The notes under the pieces are model-generated. The model did not search any database. It was given only the letters and a program-made list of their open reading frames with translations, and was not told the origin of the DNA. A stretch of DNA of 64,000 bases from Macrocystis pyrifera. Its lineage: Eukaryota; Sar; Phaeophyceae; Laminariales; Laminariaceae. Below are positions 51,495-63,358 of the stretch, one piece after another. Location of the stretch: contig JASSKH010000003.1 in the NCBI GenBank assembly GCA_031763025.1, positions 18,694,977-18,758,976 on the forward strand, in the 5' to 3' direction. How positions within the stretch are numbered: the first letter of the stretch is position 1; each line of letters begins with the position of its first letter. The position numbers and the translations under genes were made by a program.

Positions 51495-51660
51495 AGCCTT
51501 ACCATAAGCCCTTAACGTTAGCATTAACGTTAGCTTTGACGTTAGCCTTAGCCTAAACCTTGACCTTGCCCTCAACCTTAGCCTCTACGGAACCCTAGGC
51601 TAGGCCTTAACCTTGGCCTTAACCTTACCCTTACCATTGGCCTTGGCCGTAACCTTAGCT
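51495..51660. repeat. Degenerate CCTTAACCTTGG minisatellite
   Basis: Units of 6 to 12 bp such as CGTTAGC, CCTTAGCC, CCTTAACCTTGG and CCTTACC over about 165 bp. It looks like an interstitial telomere-like tract but is too degenerate to call one. Confidence 0.6.
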
Positions 51661-51795
51661 TGGTTTGGTTTGGTTAGAACTGCGGGTCGATTCGTGGAGT
51701 GCGGACAAGCGCCGAGACGGTGGTATGATGATGGCAGCTACATCGTCTCGGGGTTTCTTGGGGTACCAACCACACCGATGCTACATTTTTTGTCC

Positions 51796-52424
51796 AGGTT
51801 GAACCCAAGGGGGGGGGGGGGGGGTGTGTACTCATTATCATGCATGGCCGCAGTCGTATGACCGTCGGCCGGAAGGAGGGGGGGGGGGTGTGTACTCGAT
51901 AGGAGAGATGTACTCGATCTCATACATGGCCGTAGTCGTATGTCCATAGACCCTCGCATCCCTACGATGCCGGGACGGAGCATGTCGGGTTTTCACCGAC
52001 CAGGCAGACATTGCTTGCACCAAGCGCGAAGCGCCGTGAGATGTCCGGCGAGTCGCATGAAGGGTGAGCTGCTGCATCCTACTAAGAACCGTTTGTAAGG
52101 CGGACTTGCATATGGATGACAACTTCAATGAGTTAGTTTAATTTCCGGTGTAGCCACTTCCAGAGACAGCAATGGGAGTACTATGTAACTGCCTCTTGGG
52201 TGCCTTACCTTGAACACTACGTGATACGATCAATTTCCTTGTGCAGAGTAAAGGTTCTTTACTTCGCACAAATGATCCAACTAGACGACCAGCTGTGGGC
52301 GACCGCCAAAAAAAAAAAAAAAAAACGGTGCCCTGGATGTCTAGCTCACGTAGTGAGCGGCATGTTTTACAGTGTCGTTGCCAACCGACGCCAACCCAAC
52401 CCATATATAATCTATATACTAGGG
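51796..52424 (-). repeat. R1 SINE-like repeat, full copy with reiterated tail
   Basis: Reverse-strand copy whose poly-C tail region is repeated: two tail units, each with CATGCATGGCCGCAGTCGTA-like sequence, separated by G runs (51806, 51880). The 5' end is at about 52420 (TATATAATCTATATACTAGG on the plus strand), directly against the tail of the next copy. Confidence 0.85.
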
Positions 52425-52998
52425 GGGTGTACTCATTATCATGCATGGCCGCAGTCGTATGATCGTCGGCCGGAAGGGGGGGGGGGGGGTACTCCATATC
52501 ATGCGTGGCTGTAGTCGTATGACCATAGAACCTCGCATCCCTACCATGCTGGGACGGAGCACGTCGGGTTTTCACCGACCAGGCAGACATTGCTTGCACC
52601 GAGCGCGAAGCGTCGTGAGGTGTTTGGCGAGTCGCATGAAGTGCATCCTACTAAGAACCGCTTGTGAGACGGAGTTGTATATGGATTACAGCTTCAATGA
52701 GTTAATTTAATTTCTGGTGTGGCCACTTCCAGCGACAGCAGGAGGAGTACTATGTAACTACCTCTTGGGTGCTTTACTACATGCACTGCGTGACACGATA
52801 ACTCTCCTTGTGCGCAGTAAAGGTTCTCCCTGCACAAAAATGAATTAACTCGACCACCAGCTGTGACCGACCGCCAAAAACAAAAAAAACAGTACCCTGG
52901 TTGTCTATCTAGCTCAAGTGGTGAGCGGCATGTTTTACACAGTGTCGTTGCCAACCGACGCCGATCCAACGTATATACCAGGTATAATATATAGGGGG
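52425..52998 (-). repeat. R1 SINE-like repeat, full copy, head-to-tail with previous
   Basis: Same orientation as 51796-52424, so the two form a tandem pair. The tail is again reiterated (52430 and 52495). The 5' end lies at about 52985-52998 next to a G8 run. Confidence 0.85.
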
Positions 52999-53845
52999 GG
53001 GGCCCGAAGGGAGGACAAGAACACACGTTTCAACGTGCACACAAGGAGGCGGCGACATAGAGGGTGCACGAAGCAAGCTATCCACTTTACCCCCCACTCC
53101 CCCTCTCAAAGAAACGATTTGTGGCGTCTCTAGAAAAGTGTAACTTGAGGATGTTGATTGAGGATGATAGCGTTAAATCCAAGCTCTCTGCTGGTTTTAG
53201 CACGCATGCCGGGCACACACCTGTAATATATCGGGTTTGCCTACGTCACTCGTTCCGTACGTTGAATATGAATTCCGTTCGTTTAGTATGAAACGGCAGC
53301 AGCGTTACCACTTGATAACCGCCGTCGATCGGTAACCGCCTTCTTCGTCGGTCCCGCCGTCGCCCAGTCTCACGTGTAACGTCCACGGCCTGATATTACT
53401 GCTTGCCGCCCACTGTACACGTTAATTAGTATTAATCGTACGCTGTGGGAGGTCCTCGTCTCGTTCGACTCCTCAACATTCACAGCTAAACGATGACCAG
53501 CACCCTGATCGAGCAATGATGCGGACTACCAGGTACTACTTTATACAAGGTTGTTGTACTGCTACTTCTTGCTGCTCCTCCTCCGGGACCCGTAGTTGTT
53601 TGTTGCGTCATCTGGGTTTCAGTATGATGTCGTCTCGTCTCAACGGTCAACACCAAACTCGTCGTCGTTGTCACAGAAGGAGAACGGTTAACCGTCTTCC
53701 GCCCACTTAACCGGTTGTCGAACATATTCTGATACCATCATCGTGATCATGTTGTTTATTATTATCAATAGATGGGGGAGGGTGTCGTCGTGAGTTTCCA
53801 AACGACGAAATTCACCACCAGGGTATTAATATTAGTACGACTTAC
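52999..53845. other. Intergenic, no gene recognised
   Basis: No exon with splice support. TACCAGGTA at 53527 and TATTAATA at 53824. Confidence 0.4.
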
Positions 53846-53954
53846 TATTACGGGGGGCCATAGTAAATAGGACCTACGGCATACACGAAACCCCATATAT
53901 TTCGATAATTTTACTAACAAATTTTGGTCCTATTTACTATGGCCCCCCGTAATA
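53846..53954. mobile_element. Palindromic MITE, copy 10
   Basis: TATTACGGGGGGCCATAGTA to TTTACTATGGCCCCCCGTAA, then TA. The arms match perfectly for about 30 bp. Confidence 0.9.
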
Positions 53955-54049
53955 CCTTGTATTTTATACCGGTAAGCAATAGATATACGCACTGATTTTG
54001 CATGGTCGTACTATTAATATTATTACTCAATGTAGTTGGGCTTCTTCTG

Positions 54050-54170
54050 TTTTTGTGACTACAGAGCTTTTACGTAGGATTGAAGAATCGGCACGGACAC
54101 AGCTGTGCTGTGGTTGTGCTGGATGTCGACGGGCAGAAATATCGAACGCACACGGACACTACCTTGCTGC
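54050..54170. repeat. R2 dispersed repeat, copy 3
   Basis: GTGACTACAGAGCTTTTACG, TAGGATTGAAGAATCGGCAC, GCTGGATGTCGACGGGCAGA; the first and second blocks match copies 1 and 2, the third matches copy 4. Confidence 0.6.
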
Positions 54171-55026
54171 TGCAGCAAATAAATAAACGCTGAACCAAGG
54201 ATATCTATGTTTTTGTCCGTCTCGTCCCATTTCTCTCACGAAGAACTATTACTATTAATATAACATCAATGAATCAGTATACGACTGGGTATCTGCATTC
54301 TGTTTGTTCGATGCCCATGGATACATAGAAATACAGCAGTAGTCCCTGGTACTGGTTATGTACGTGCGTACTATAATACTGCTGCTGCTGTAGAACACAC
54401 ACACGCACACACACCGCCGCCCCGATCTGCGGCAGCAGGACGGCACCACCACCACCAGTCACGTATGTACAACAACTCAGACCCGGATCGATACGAGATA
54501 CGTATCGCTATCGTATGATCATGCACATAGACCGGAAAAAAACATATCTCATCGGAATGTTTCCCCCCTCCCTCCAACACATGATGAAGTACGTTATAAA
54601 AACGGCGAAATATCAATTTATGAAATTGATTCGTGAAACGATCCGTGACCCCGTGACCCCGAAATAACATTTTTTATTTTTAAAAAAATTGTTGTTTTTT
54701 AATATTATATTTCTACGAAACACACTTTTTTTGCGGGTTCCCGTTTGTTTTTTCGCCCATGACACACCCGCCCACCTTCGCCCGACACAACAACACAACA
54801 AACAATTACAGCGACTACAACACGACAACACAGCAACAACACCCCGCCCCAAGTTGCCGCACCACTGCCATTGCGACCACTCCCTCATCAATTCTGCACG
54901 CAGAGGCGCCCGTACACCACCTCTTCAAAAGGTTTGAGGATCGTACGAGATCTTGCAACAACAAGCAGCACACACACGGAGGAGTCGATAGAACCGCCAA
55001 TCACAGGGTCCGGGACTACTCGCACG

Positions 55027-55037
55027 GTATATATACA
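55027..55037 (+). promoter_or_regulatory. TATA-like box upstream of the dismutase gene
   Basis: GGTATATATAC lies about 120 bp before the ATG at 55158, with A/C-rich leader-like sequence between. Position and composition fit a core promoter; the transcription start is unknown. Confidence 0.3.
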
Positions 55038-55157
55038 AGTTCACGGCGACAGCAACAGCAACAAGCAACAACGGGTAAATCTCACACGAAGAGAGAACAC
55101 ATTAACATCATCAATCAGCAATACATCACCTTAAGAGCAGCATTTACTCGTATTAAT

Positions 55158-58100
55158 ATGCAGCGGTTTTGCTCTCTCCTCGCCTTGGGTGCGGCCCTAT
55201 GCGTACGGGAGGCCAGCGCCATCATCGAGCTGCCCAGCCTGGCGTACGGCTACTGCGACCTTGAGCCCTACATCAGCTGCGAGGTGAGTCATGCTGAGAC
55301 TGCGGCGTGCTGCTGTATAGTACTGTGTACAGCAAACCTATAAATAATTATATCGATTGTTACTCTTCTTCTTCTTCTTGCTTGTGAACAAAGTTGCAAC
55401 GGGGGGTCAAGCAAGGTCTAACGTGTGTTGTGTGGGCGTTGCGCGGAGGCACTTACCAGCTTACTTGGTAAACGTATCGGGAAGTCGATCCTGTGGCGCG
55501 ACAATTGGGATGAGGCCACTGCTTTTTTTAGAGTAGTAAGTAGTAAGCAGAGTAAATAGTGTGAGGTTCATGTTTGTCCGTTTCACTTTTTTTTTGCCCC
55601 TGTTGTCGAAGACAACATGAATGATGAGCAGTCTCAACGCAACGTCTCAACAGACACACCAGTTATCATTATCACCTGTTCGTCATTATTTTATCCACTG
55701 CCGGTACTGCTTCCTGTACGAGTACGCCCATGTATGATATGATATGATACGTCATAGAAATACAACCCAGAAGATTTACGACAGGTGAAAATGAAAGTGT
55801 GATCAAATATAATAATCGTGGAAATAGAGCTACATTATTTATGTTACGAGTTCGGTGGTGTCATTTCGGGGAGACGAGATAATGGTGTCTCACATTGCTG
55901 TATTAATAGAATACGCGCGCTCGGTTTATCACAATACTTGTAAAATTAGGTAAAAATGGAATATAGCCGAGGCGTATTACGCAGCTTGCAAAGTTGAGTA
56001 TCAACTATTTAATCAGTCGAACTCACAGCTGACGTATTTCAAAATATATAAAATAGTACTGAACAGCGAGCAATCCTGGCAGCAATCAGTACAGAGTAAT
56101 GATAAGGTTCGACGCGCCGCACCGCAGTCCGAGAGTCAGCTTTGGAGCACAGCAGTAGTAGTATTTTATACTGGTAGTATTTTATAGTACTACAGTTGTA
56201 GTATCAATATCAGTTTTATACCGGGTGTATTACAGCAGTTCTGCTGTAGTACTCGTAGTATAGTTGAAGAAAAGCAGCATATTATTCTGCTTACTTACCT
56301 GGTACAGCAGTTTGTGTGTACGAGCACTCGTAGCGCAGAATAGAATAAGCCCACCAACGAAGGTGTTACGGGGACGCGATGATCCGTGTGTGCTCATGCA
56401 TCATGTGATGCCTATCTCACGTATCAGTATATGTATGCTAAATACCAGGTAAATGACACGGCACCGCCGGGTGTGTTCTTTAAGGCAAGAGCCAATTCTT
56501 TCTTGTGCTGCTGCTGTATCACTCCGTTTCGTTTCCAGACAGATGAAATAAATGAAGAGCGGGAAAGGGGAAATACTTGTCGAATTTCAGTGTCTCTGAT
56601 ACCCGGCAGGTGGTGCAGCAGCAGATACTATAACGTTAAATATTAATACCTAGAGTCTGTAGTTTCTTGACAGAACCAGATATTATTACGGGGGATCATA
56701 GTAAATAGGACCAAATATGTTATTACGGGGGTCCATAGTTAACAGGACCAAATTTTGTTAGTAAAAATAGGTAAATATATAGGTTTTTATCTATACCATA
56801 GGTCCTATTAACTATGTACCCCCGTAATAGTAAAATGGATAAATATATAGGATTTGTGTTTACCGTAGGTCCTGTTTACTGTGGTCCCCCGTAACACCAA
56901 CTAACTGCTGTAGCATGTGCGCCGGGTGCCGCCTATACCGCCTTTTTCCCCAAAAGACATGCATGCCTGTTTTTTTTTTTTTCGTGCTCCGCAGAGCGAG
57001 AGGGACCCCCTGTCCACACTTCTAGTCTATTACGGCAGTAGTTTTCGTGTACTGGTTCGAACCCGGTTCGTTTCTTCCAACTTAATCGGGCCTGCCTCTG
57101 ACCGTCAGACATGCATGATTGATGAGCTGCATGTGCTGCATGCATGTGCGGGATATTTTCGAGGAGATTTTTTGTTGGGGGATCGGTTTCCGGGCTACAG
57201 CAGCAGTAGTACCCGCCACTTACTTTTACCTTGTACAACACAGCAGCAGAGAGACTAATAGGAGCCGGTACGTAGCAAAATGCACTATTTTAGTACATTT
57301 ACACACTCATCTATCTAACTAAACTGCCTCTGGTTGCCCCTACACTACAGGCATGGTATTACGTAGGCTATTAATGCATTACGGTGTGTTATCTCTGTGT
57401 CGTAGTCTGTGACCACAGAGCTCGTATCTTTCTAGGGTGAAGAATCAGCACGGACACTTGCTGGATGTCGACGAGTAGAAGAACGGTTTAATGTGAAGAA
57501 CACACACACACACACACACATACGCGGCAGCGGTCTCCGGTGGCCCTCCGAGGGCCGGCCCCTGGCGCGGAGGCGCACCACGCCCTCCGGCTCGAGCCTC
57601 TGCCACCTGTTCTATATAAAATTAACGAAACGGTCACTATACTTGTAACAAGACGGCATTTATTTATCGCGTTGATTCTTCACGCACAACGCGTTGTCGC
57701 GGGCCAGCGTTCAGTCAACACCATTGAGCACTTGATTGAGCAACTAACTACTACTACTGCTGTGGTATGGGTATATACTCACTGGAGGTACATCCTTTCG
57801 TCGGCAGTTCGTCATGCGGTACGAAGGTATATATTACTTGAGTGATTTGTCCCCAAAACTGAACTATAGAGACTGCAGTCGATTTGCAGGTTCGAGGGTT
57901 GTGAGTTACCTGTAACAGTTGCTGATGTTTGCTAAGCTGCCCCAAGCTGTGTGTAGCATGAAGCGAATTATGTATATGGAACTGCTGGCAAACAAAAGTC
58001 ACATCTTGTACTTAACGCTGTCGTTTCCCGTTCCCCCGCATCTCCCACCCAATGTCTGTCCCACCTCCCCTCCCTGTGTTCGAAAATATGTTTTGACGAC

Positions 58101-61100
58101 GGATTCGACCACTGGATCCGACCGACACCCCTTCCTTTCTTCTGCGGCAGACACTTGAGTACCACCACGGAAAGCACCACGCCGGCTGTGAGTACCTCTT
58201 CCTATTACATGCATGGGGGTACCCTGTTATTTTATGTTCTTCATACGTCCATCTTGCTATGTTTCTCAACTACAATACAGTACTAGCAGTCCATTATATC
58301 AATCAATGTTTGTTGTTTTCATAGAAATATGTGCATGAAAGAGGGGCATATCGATAACTACGTACTTGTACAGCATTGTGTGTGTTTTCACATTAAACCG
58401 TTAGCATCCGGCGTCGTATGTCGCGTTCACGTACTTCTTAGTTGTGTACTGCTGTGCACAATTAGCTATACACAGACGAAAAAAGGGGCGCCCTCTACTA
58501 TTAATTATATCACATTACATGTTGCCGTACCCCGAGCCCCGCCGAAGTCCGTTTTGCGTTCTTCACGCTAGTTCTGCGCTCTCCCCCATCTACACGTAGT
58601 ACTCCGGGTAGCTGATTTACAACAACTATTAATACTGACATTGTCATACTGGTATCACTTTTTGATAGTGTTATAATCTTTACCATTGCGTGTAACCGCG
58701 TGGTCGAGGCACTACAACGGTACGAGTATTCATAGTAGTATTGGAGGGCTTGAGCCGAGGTCTTTTCCTGTAACACGAAGTATACCGGTATACGTCAAGA
58801 TTCGTCTTACTAATCTTCGCACCTGGTAAAAACGTAAAAACCAACCTTACCCCACGATAAACCGCGAACACAGTGTGATGCTACATGGCAGCTCGATCAA
58901 AAAACAATCGATGGTTTGCTTGTACCTTGAAAAAACATGCGCGGCCCTCGTCACGTCCTCCTCAAAACAATTTCGACTGTATATATACCATGGTAACATA
59001 TAATACTTGAAGTGCTATACCCCCCCCCCCCAGCTCAGAGGGTGTAGAAAATGCAGTTTCCAAAACCGTCATTCGATCAAGTGCATTATTTTAGTCTGTT
59101 TTTGTGCGGCGGAGATACACTTTTTTATCCAGTCCACGCGTATCCACTAAGAGTGAGGCGGGTAAGGAGGGGATAGGGGAGGGGGGGATACCATATGGTG
59201 CTGCCATGACATTGGGGAGCGGATAGAAATAACTCCGGTGCCTGATTCGATCTGCCACTATTCATGTCTATGTTACTACTTCCTCCAACGGCATGTATCA
59301 CTGCCAACCGCTACTTGGTCCAACGGGAACCTCACCCCTCCCTCATCTACGTGTGCCTTGCGTGTTTCGATTTTCTTGGACAGATGTGGCTAACATCAAC
59401 GGTTTCATCGAGGAGGACCCTACCTTGGCACACATGACCGTTGACGAGATCATGATGGTCACTGACGGTACTGTTTTCAACAACGCCGCACAGGTGCGGT
59501 TGTAGGAAGGAGTAAAGACAACACATAGAGTATCGTAGATAAAACATAAAAGGAAGTAGACATAGAAGATAGATAGACCATGTGGATAGGTTTCCTTTGT
59601 ATCCGGGTATTTCTTCTTTCAGGAATGTTTTGATAACGGTGAACGGAGTTCATGCTGCATATTGTCGGATGGCAAGCCTAATAATCATAGTAGTAATAAT
59701 AATAATTTGACATGATATTGTGTATGGGCATGGCATGATGTGATATGATAAGTGATGTATGGTATGTTCCAACATCATGGTATTTCATCTACAGTACTAT
59801 ATTATTAATAATGACGATATGCATGCCGACTGTCGCCTGAGGTCCCTCCTCATCTTAACAAAGCAAACGCAGCACGTATATCATAACCGATCGCACTCTA
59901 TGCAATAATGTGTTGTAAATTACCTGGTAATAATTTTGACGTTCAGCAATGTACACATGCCGGCAGCGGGGGTGCAGCTTGCGCAATCGCTGGGGGCATG
60001 CATGCCCGAGAGGACGCTGTGAATATCATGGTCACTATTAATAGTGTTTTCCTGTGATACTTACATTGGCTTCATGTACTGTCGATCGCACCCTTCTGCC
60101 CAGTAAGGGTTTCCATTTTTTATGGCGGCAGCAGTGACGTCATAGATACAATCAACGCCACTTTTTTTTCCCTCCTATCTGCCTTTCCTTGACACGAAGC
60201 AACGGTTCGTCATCGTTATTTTTTCTTTTGAAATTGTCTTTACAATAGGTTTACAACCACAACTTCTACTGGAGGTCGTTGTCCCCCTGGTCGGGAGGCG
60301 AGCCCACGGGCGCCATCAAGCATGCTATCCTTGCTGAGTACGGCAGCTTCGAGTATTTCAAGAAGGTCTTCAGCGCGTCTGCCTCCGGCCACTTCGGCTC
60401 TGGGTGGACCTGGCTTGTGCAGACTGCCGACGGCTCCGTCATGGTGAGCTGTGAACTATTAACTAGAGTACTACTGTAAGAGCGCTTTGATTTGTCTGTA
60501 ACCGATGGGTGCGGTTTTTGAAAGCAAGAAATCAAGAAAAAGGGCCAAAAATCGCACGTGGCAAGAGCCAAATCAAACAACGGGGGCCGTTCTTTCACAA
60601 AACCAAAACGAAAGCTCGTCTTGCAAGTTTTCAGGAAGGTTCAGGCCTCAGTCGGTAAATGTAGTGCAAATTGATGCCTGGAATATGAACATGTATATTA
60701 TATTATATGATGAAATAAACCGGCCTGGCGATATAGATTATTGCAGTGAGACAGACGGCATAGGTAAGAATGCTTCTAGGGAGAGGGAGGAGAGCTCGCG
60801 TGCACGGGTGTCGACAGTGGAGTTTTGGTGTCGTTGCTGCGGTGTCCGCGATCAAGCAAGTAAGCAAGTAAACAAGGAGCTGGATGCACTCGCTCCACCC
60901 TGCCGTCTTCTTCGAGATCACAGCAGCGGTATTGGTGTTATTTCTGTAGTTAGGTACAGAAGTCGGTGATACGTGCATTGAGACTTTACGTGCGTTTTGC
61001 CGCTCCCGCTACCCTCCTCCTGCGAGGATATTATCCTCCGTCCATTGACGCTGCACTTCTATACCTGATCTAACTCCACGCTATCGTATCCTTGCTTGTG

Positions 61101-63358
61101 ATTATTATTGCAGATCGTCGACACCCATGACGCATCGAACCCGCTGGTTGAGGGCCTGGGCATTCCTCTTTTGACCTGCGATGTGAGTTCCGCGGTGGGC
61201 AGACAACAGGCGTCTTGTTACTGCGTACCTGGTATATATATATATATATATATATCCCTGCAGACTAGCGTGGCAGGCATTTAGCACCAATAACACCAAC
61301 ATCACCAATAGCACCAATGCGTCCGCTCGTCGATGCCTACCATCAACAAACAGTATACTAACCACTGCTGTACGTGAAGTATTTTGTTGCATGCATCACC
61401 GATCAACGTTCACCGATCACCGCCAGATCGGATGGCTAGCTATTTTTAGATGTATTAGCTCCTGCCGCCCCCATGACAAAAGAGGCCAAGTCGTGGGTGA
61501 CGTATGATGCGACAAGCATGGAGAAGGAAGATGCGTCTACGCAATATTTTGGTCGAATTGACAGGTTTGTTGAAGTGCTCGCATCACAATACTCCCAACA
61601 ATCTTGTCAATCCGATCAAAACGTTGCATAGGTTCTTCTCCCTTCTTCATGTTTGCGGCATCATATGCCACCGGCTGCTTTACCTGCTCTTCCATTGTTT
61701 TAGGCGAGAACCAATCGCACAACACTCCCCCCATCCAGCCCCCCCCAAACCCTCGGCAGAACACGTTAAGTGGTCGGCAGCATATGCTGCCGCAAAAATG
61801 GAGAAGGGAGAAAAAATATGCAATTCTTCCGTAGCTGAGATGCGACAAATCTTGTCAATCGGAAAAAATTTAGTCGCATACTTGTTGTTCCCTTCTCCAT
61901 TTTTTCGGCACCATACGCCATCGACCACTATTAATAGACCTGTTCTGCCATTGTCTATTATAAGACAGGAACAACGACGTCCTCCACTCAGCCAGCCCCC
62001 GCCCCGGTCCCCATTCCGCCCCCCCCCCCCCCCCGTAGATATGTATGGGTTGGGTAGGCGTCGGTTGGCAACGACACTGTAAAACATGCCGCTCACTACG
62101 TGAGCTAGACATCCAGGGCACCGTTTTCTTTTTATTTTTTGGCGGTCGCCCACAGCTGGTCGTCGAGTTAGATTATTTGTGCGGGGTAAAGAACCTTTAC
62201 TCTGCGCAAGGGAATTGATCGTATCACGGAGTGTTCAAGGTAAGGCACCCAAGAGGCAGTTACATAGTACTCCCATTGCTGTCTCTGGAAGTGGCTACAC
62301 CGGAAATTAAAGTAACTCATTGAAGCTGTCATCCATATGCAAGTCCGCTCCACAAGCGGTTCTAGGATGCAGCTCACCCTTCATGCGACTCGCCGGACAC
62401 CTCGCGGCGCTTCGCGCTTGGTGCAAGCAATGTCTGCCCGGTCGGTGAAAACCCGACATGCTCCGTCCTGGCATTGTAGGGATGCGAGGGTCTATGGTCA
62501 TACGACTACGGCCATGCATGAGATCGAGTGCAGCTATCCAATCGAGCACCCCCCTCCCCCCCCCCCCCCCCCCCCCGCGCCCAACATTATGCATATTTAG
62601 TATTTCTCCATCGCACCAAAGGCAATGAACGAACACCCCTGGCAGATGGTCACTTACTTCGACGTCACGTTCCCCTTTCTTCTGAGCTTATATTGGTGCT
62701 CACATCATGTGCTGCTGTATTTGCTGTTTATTGATGCTGGTACTAAACATGCTGCATTTGCTCTGGCTCGGCGTTGCTTGGGTGCGCTGACAACCCTTCC
62801 AGGTGTGGGAGCACGCGTACTACATCGACTACCGCAACGCACGTTCCGACTACATCGGTGAGTGCCTAGCCTTACCTTGCCTTTACCTTGCCTTTCCCCC
62901 GTGACCACGGTAACATTGACGACAGCACTAATACTGCAAAACTCGTCCTACTCTATTTTCAAGTAGTTGGCCTCAAAAACATGACAGGTCCCTACGTTCT
63001 GTGGCCAAACTACTTGAAACTATAGTAGGTTGATGCTCTCAGCAGTAGGTAAGTTGTAGCACCGTCTCTCTAGCTCCACTTCGGCATCTGGTCGCCATCA
63101 ATGCTGTATGTGCATGAAGACATCAAGGTTATTCACGCAAGCGTCAAACCTGTTGCACTTGACATTGGCAATTGTCCACCTCCCCTCTCGCTCCCCAAAA
63201 TTATGTATTTTGGCCGTGTTGATCCGTGATCAGAATCCTGGTGGAACCTGGTGAACTGGGACTTCGCCAACGAGAACTTGGACGATGCATCGTACTCCTA
63301 CTCCTACCATTTCTCTTACTCCTACTCCATAGACATGGAGTACTTCGACTACTACTAG
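55158..63358 (+). CDS. sodB: Iron superoxide dismutase with signal peptide
   Basis: Converts superoxide to hydrogen peroxide and oxygen. Seven exons: 55158-55283, 58151-58187, 59384-59493, 60249-60443, 61114-61182, 62803-62857, 63234-63358 (TAG); all GT-AG with matching phases; 238 residues. Residues 1-21 are a signal peptide ending ASA; mature-like sequence begins at once (IIELPSL), so no long transit segment is seen. Destination could be secretory or plastid. Metal ligands: H47 (EYHHGKHHAGY), H95 (YNHNFYW), D179 and H183 (CDVWEHAYYIDYRNAR). Q91 in FNNAAQ and FGSGWTWLV mark the Fe type and not the Mn type. The intron after exon 5 falls between D179 and V180. After the normal family end (WDFANENL) there is an extra Asp/Tyr/Ser tail of about 24 residues coded by TAC-TCC repeats. 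Introns hold MITEs, R1 and R2. Confidence 0.96.
56682..56896. mobile_element. Palindromic MITE, copy 11, split by copy 12
   Basis: Outer element of the AAATAG type: left part ATTACGGGGGATCATAGTAA ... ACCAAATATG, right part AGTAAAATGGATAAATATAT ... TTTACTGTGGTCCCCCGTAA. The centre is interrupted by copy 12. SOD intron 1. Confidence 0.9.
56719..56830. mobile_element. Palindromic MITE, copy 12, nested insert (GTTAACAG type)
   Basis: TTACGGGGGTCCATAGTTAA to ATTAACTATGTACCCCCGTA A, bounded on each side by TA inside the outer copy. Removing TTACGG...CCGTAA and one TA restores the outer centre, which fixes the element ends and the TA target. Confidence 0.9.
57395..57525. repeat. R2 dispersed repeat, copy 4, ending in (AC)n
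   Basis: GTAGTCTGTGACCACAGAGC, CTAGGGTGAAGAATCAGCAC, GGATGTCGACGAGTAGAAGA, ACGGTTTAATGTGAAGAACA and then about 11 AC units. The fullest copy. Confidence 0.7.
57840..57890. repeat. R3 core fragment
   Basis: GATTTGTCCCCAAAACTGAA and TAGAGACTGCAGTC match the R3 core at 24359 and 25809; the rest of R3 is absent. Confidence 0.6.
61234..61253. repeat. (TA)n microsatellite
   Basis: About ten TA units directly after TACCTGGTA, SOD intron 5. Confidence 0.9.
62022..62577 (+). repeat. R1 SINE-like repeat, full copy
   Basis: Starts after C17 at TATGTATGGGTTGGGTAGGC and ends GAGATCGAGTGCAGCTATCC plus a C-rich tail. The copy lies about 225 bp before SOD exon 6. Confidence 0.85.

Noticed and set aside
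56980-57075. Possible tRNA: T-arm-like ACTGG-TTCGAAC-CCGGT
   Set aside because: No matching acceptor strand, D-arm or anticodon arm upstream.
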